Shown here piece by piece: positions 3,164-5,319 of a stretch of 5,319 bases of DNA. Source of the DNA: Candidatus Nomurabacteria bacterium RIFCSPLOWO2_02_FULL_42_17 (GTDB lineage: Bacteria > Patescibacteriota > Minisyncoccia > Phycocordibacterales > MFVN01); the NCBI GenBank assembly GCA_001786095.1, contig MFVN01000044.1, positions 1-5,319 on the forward strand, in the 5' to 3' direction. The notes beneath the pieces were generated by a model. The model was not told the DNA's origin and ran no database searches. It worked only from the letters and a program-made list of their open reading frames with translations. The first letter of the stretch is position 1. Each line of letters starts with the position of its first letter. Position numbers and translations under genes: made by a program.

Positions 3164-4995
3164 TACCCGCGCATCATTTTTAAGAACACCTCGTGAGGGA
3201 TGTTCACGCGCCCACGCGCGCGCAGGCGTTTTTTGCCCTCTTTTTGTTTTTTCCAAAGTTTCATTTTACGGGTGCGGTCCCCGCCGTAAAGATAACCAGT
3301 CACATCCTTTTTCAACGCCGGCAGAGAACGCGAGGCCAATATCCGACCCAGCGCTTGCGCTTGGATTTTTAAGGTAAAAAGCTGGCGCGGTAATATGGTC
3401 TTTAATTTATCCACAACCTTCTCGGCTTCAAGTTCGGCGCGCCGACGAGGCACTACTCGCGCGAAAGCCTGAACCGGCTCTTCGGCCACCAAAATATCCA
3501 AACGCACGACGTCCGCCGGCCGAAAATCACCCGGCTCATAAGCGATAGACGCGAAACCCGAGGAAACACTTTTAAGTTCATCAAAAAAACCGCGCATCAG
3601 TTCGCGCAGGGGTATTTCAAAATTAACAACTGAGCGATCTTCGCCAAAACTTTGGGTTTCTCCTACCTCAGCTTCGTGTTCATGAAAAAGCGGCATAATC
3701 GCCCCCAAACGATCATTGGGCGCGATTACGCGCGCTTTTACCCAAGGTTCGGAGGTAGACAAAACTAAATGCTCGTCCGGAAAACGGCTGGGCGAATAAA
3801 TTACCTCTTGTTTATTTTTATTAAAACCAACTTTGCAAGTAACACGATAAGCGATAGTGGGTGTGGTGGTTATTAAATTTAAATTAAACTCGCGCCGTAG
3901 GCGCTCGGCCACTATTTCTAAATGAAGCATTCCTAAAAAACCACAACGAAAACCTCGGCCCAGCGCGCCGGAAGATTCTTCCTCAAAAGAAAGCGAGGCG
4001 TCCGAGAGATGGAGGCGTTCAAGGGCGCTACGTAAGGCATTAAAATCATCCTGGCCCTCCGGATAAATTGACGCCCAAACAACTGGACGAGGCGTATCAT
4101 AACCAGCCAGCGCGGGTAAAGATGAATTCCAAGTTGAAAGCGTGTCGCCTACCGACGCTCCGCCGGGTTCCTTGATGCCGGTAACGACATAACCTATTTC
4201 TCCGGAAGAAAGTTCGGAACATGGTTTTTCTTGGGGAGAAAAAACACCAACTTCTAAAGCTTTGAATTCACGTCCTGAAGCGCAAAAACGCAAACGGTCA
4301 CCCGGCTGAATACGGCCATCAAAAACTCTAGTATAAACAATAACCCCGCGATGATCTGAAAATTTAAAATCAAAAATTAGGGCTCTCACCCCCTCCGCTG
4401 GTGGCGCCGGAGGCGGAATTCTTTGCACAATCGCTTCCAATAATTCGTTCACTCCTTCCCCTGTTTTACCGGAAACTTCAAGCACATCTTCAGAACGGCA
4501 ACCTAGCAAGCGCGCGACTTCGGCTTTGGTTTCCGATATCCGCGCCAATGGTGAATCTATTTTAGAAACTACCGGAATTATTTTGAGTCCGGCCGTGCGG
4601 GCAATTTCCAACACTGAAAAAGTTTGGGCCTGCACGCCCTGCGTCGAGTCAACTAAAAGGATCGTGCCTTCCACGGCCTTGAGCGCGCGCGAAACCTCAT
4701 AAGAAAAATCAATATGGCCGGGGGTGTCTATCAAATTTAGCTTGTAGTTTGTAGCTTCCCCGCCTGCAACGCCATGCGTAGCATTGCGGGCAGGCAACTT
4801 GTAGGTCATTGTAACGGGGGCCATTTTTATGGTAATTCCACGCTCGCGCTCAAGTTCCATCATATCCAAAAATTGCGCCCGCATTTTGCGTTTTTCAATC
4901 GTGCCGGTTATTTCCAGCATCCGATCCGCCAGAGTAGATTTCCCGTGATCAATATGGGCGATGACGCTGAAGTTTCTTATGTGCCGCAAATCCAT
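3163..4995 (-). CDS. lepA: Elongation factor 4 (LepA), translational GTPase
   Basis: LepA/EF4 is a ribosome-associated GTPase, linked to initiation/assembly and back-translocation. Numbered from the ATG at 4995 (610 residues): G1 AHIDHGKST 13-21, G2 RERGIT 50-55, G3 DTPGH 90-94, G4 SKID 144-147, G5 SGK 175-177. Then come domain II from about 204, domain III with RGFRCGFLGMLHLEI, and the EF4-specific C-terminus with YGGDRTRKMKLWKKQKEGKK. All domains are present. Two oddities: G4 has Ser where Asn (or Thr) is usual, and residues 67-81 are an extra loop encoded by a palindrome (4753-4797). A GTG at 5019 would add eight residues. I prefer 4995 because MDLRHIRNFSVIAHIDHG matches the family start and a TATATT box lies seven bases upstream. 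Confidence 0.95.
   Translation of the reverse strand: MDLRHIRNFSVIAHIDHGKSTLADRMLEITGTIEKRKMRAQFLDMMELERERGITIKMAPVTMTYKLPARNATHGVAGGEATNYKLNLIDTPGHIDFSYEVSRALKAVEGTILLVDSTQGVQAQTFSVLEIARTAGLKIIPVVSKIDSPLARISETKAEVARLLGCRSEDVLEVSGKTGEGVNELLEAIVQRIPPPAPPAEGVRALIFDFKFSDHRGVIVYTRVFDGRIQPGDRLRFCASGREFKALEVGVFSPQEKPCSELSSGEIGYVVTGIKEPGGASVGDTLSTWNSSLPALAGYDTPRPVVWASIYPEGQDDFNALRSALERLHLSDASLSFEEESSGALGRGFRCGFLGMLHLEIVAERLRREFNLNLITTTPTIAYRVTCKVGFNKNKQEVIYSPSRFPDEHLVLSTSEPWVKARVIAPNDRLGAIMPLFHEHEAEVGETQSFGEDRSVVNFEIPLRELMRGFFDELKSVSSGFASIAYEPGDFRPADVVRLDILVAEEPVQAFARVVPRRRAELEAEKVVDKLKTILPRQLFTLKIQAQALGRILASRSLPALKKDVTGYLYGGDRTRKMKLWKKQKEGKKRLRARGRVNIPHEVFLKMMRG
4741..4804. repeat. MITE-like palindrome inserted in frame in lepA
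   Basis: Seven-base direct repeats CTTGTAG at 4741-4747 and 4798-4804 flank a segment containing an imperfect inverted repeat. GCCTGC (4762-4767) pairs with GCAGGC (4790-4795), and GCAACGC is mirrored by GCATTGC. The span between equivalent repeat positions is 57 bases, exactly 19 codons, so the reading frame is kept. The layout is that of a small palindromic element with target-site duplication. Dispersed copies elsewhere in the genome would be needed to prove it. Confidence 0.5.
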
Positions 4996-5002
4996 ACTGT
5001 TC

Positions 5003-5008
5003 AATATA
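5003..5008 (-). promoter_or_regulatory. Candidate -10 box of lepA
   Basis: TATATT on the - strand (5008-5003) ends seven bases before the ATG at 4995, again a leaderless layout. The -35 region is poor (TGGTTT at 17-base spacing). If this is the promoter, the GTG at 5019 lies upstream of the transcript. Confidence 0.35.
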
Positions 5009-5042
5009 TCAAAATTCACCGTCCTAAACCATCTCGACGATT

Positions 5043-5058
5043 ATTAACGATCATTAAT
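5043..5058. repeat. AT-rich near-palindrome upstream of lepA
   Basis: ATTAACGATCATTAAT is symmetric about GATC at 14 of 16 positions. It lies in the gap between the DKNYY gene and lepA, 48 bases upstream of the preferred lepA start. A dimeric regulator site is possible, but AT-rich DNA gives such symmetry easily. Confidence 0.25.
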
Positions 5059-5107
5059 AAAGGTCAGAATAGGAAAAACAAAGTTAATCAAAGTTCTTTT
5101 TTAGAAA

Positions 5108-5319
5108 TTAATCAGGCACCCGAAATGTTTTTGGATTGGCGCCGACGATAATGTCTCCATAATGATAAACCTTATTTTTATCTTTAGTATAATAATAACC
5201 ATCTAAAACCTCAAAGGTTGTCGGATCAGCGCCGGGAATAATTCCCTCGTTATAGTAAACATTGTTTTTGTCTTTAGTATAATTATAATAGTTATTTAGA
5301 ACCTCAAAGGTTGTCGGAT
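5108..5319 (-). CDS. DKNYY-repeat protein, C-terminal part (5' end outside window)
   Basis: The last 69 residues of a larger protein; the start lies beyond the window. It shows tandem units of the DKNYY family (PF13644): PTTFEVLNNYYNYTKDKN followed by VYYNEGIIPGAD, then PTTFEVLDGYYYTKDKN and VYHYGDIIVGAN, and a decayed third start PKTFRV before the stop. The repeat is 31 residues here, with a one-residue length change in the YY segment. Tyr/Asp-rich repeats of this kind are often found in surface or exported proteins, but no signal peptide can be seen in this part. It ends 112 bases before the preferred lepA start, in the same direction; no terminator with a T-run lies between, so read-through into lepA is possible. 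Confidence 0.8.
   Translation of the reverse strand, partial: PTTFEVLNNYYNYTKDKNNVYYNEGIIPGADPTTFEVLDGYYYTKDKNKVYHYGDIIVGANPKTFRVPD

Noticed and set aside
3075..3377. + strand frame overlapping the 3' end of lepA
   Set aside because: It is antisense to the conserved C-terminal domain of LepA and starts inside the small membrane protein gene; no protein-like features.
4774..5151. + strand frame over the start of lepA
   Set aside because: It is antisense to the LepA G1 and G2 motifs and starts in the inserted palindrome; no family resemblance.

Overview
The window reads as a piece of a small-genome bacterium of the Candidate Phyla Radiation (Patescibacteria, most like Parcubacteria). This is inferred from gene content and style and not proven: a lone CofE-like ligase, a YruB-type glutaredoxin, a minimal FtsB/DivIC-like protein, a 35-codon membrane protein, a DKNYY-repeat protein, a tRNA without an encoded CCA, very short gene gaps, and almost no usable Shine-Dalgarno sites. 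GC-rich palindromes sit in otherwise AT-leaning intergenic DNA.

Layout. Positions 1-612 hold no convincing gene. They carry a dense run of GC-rich hairpins, a long stem-loop (349-397) showing a perfect 10-base Shine-Dalgarno sequence in its loop, and an attenuator-like pair of mutually exclusive hairpins (505-561) before the first gene. On the + strand follow a YhhQ/VUT-family transporter (613-1272) and, 83 bases later, a CofE-like gamma-glutamyl ligase (1356-2060). Positions 2061-2258 hold three hairpins between convergent genes. On the - strand is a glutaredoxin (2259-2498), divergent from tRNA-Gly(CCC) (2540-2610, +), with overlapping -10 boxes. The tRNA runs into the end of an FtsB/DivIC-like gene (2622-3002, -). 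That gene is divergent from a tiny single-pass membrane protein (3022-3129, +), again with overlapping -10 boxes. On the - strand are then LepA/EF4 (3163-4995) and the 3' end of a DKNYY-repeat gene (5108 to the window edge), which lies upstream of lepA.

How the genes fit together. Most are small housekeeping genes in short, closely packed units: precursor salvage (YhhQ), an amide ligase of unknown substrate, thiol redox, translation (tRNA-Gly, LepA) and division (FtsB-like). The genes do not form one recognisable pathway. The most distinctive points are the expression signals (bidirectional promoters, probable leaderless starts, a possible attenuator) and an in-frame palindrome insertion inside the LepA GTPase domain. 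I see no clear sign of a new multi-gene system.
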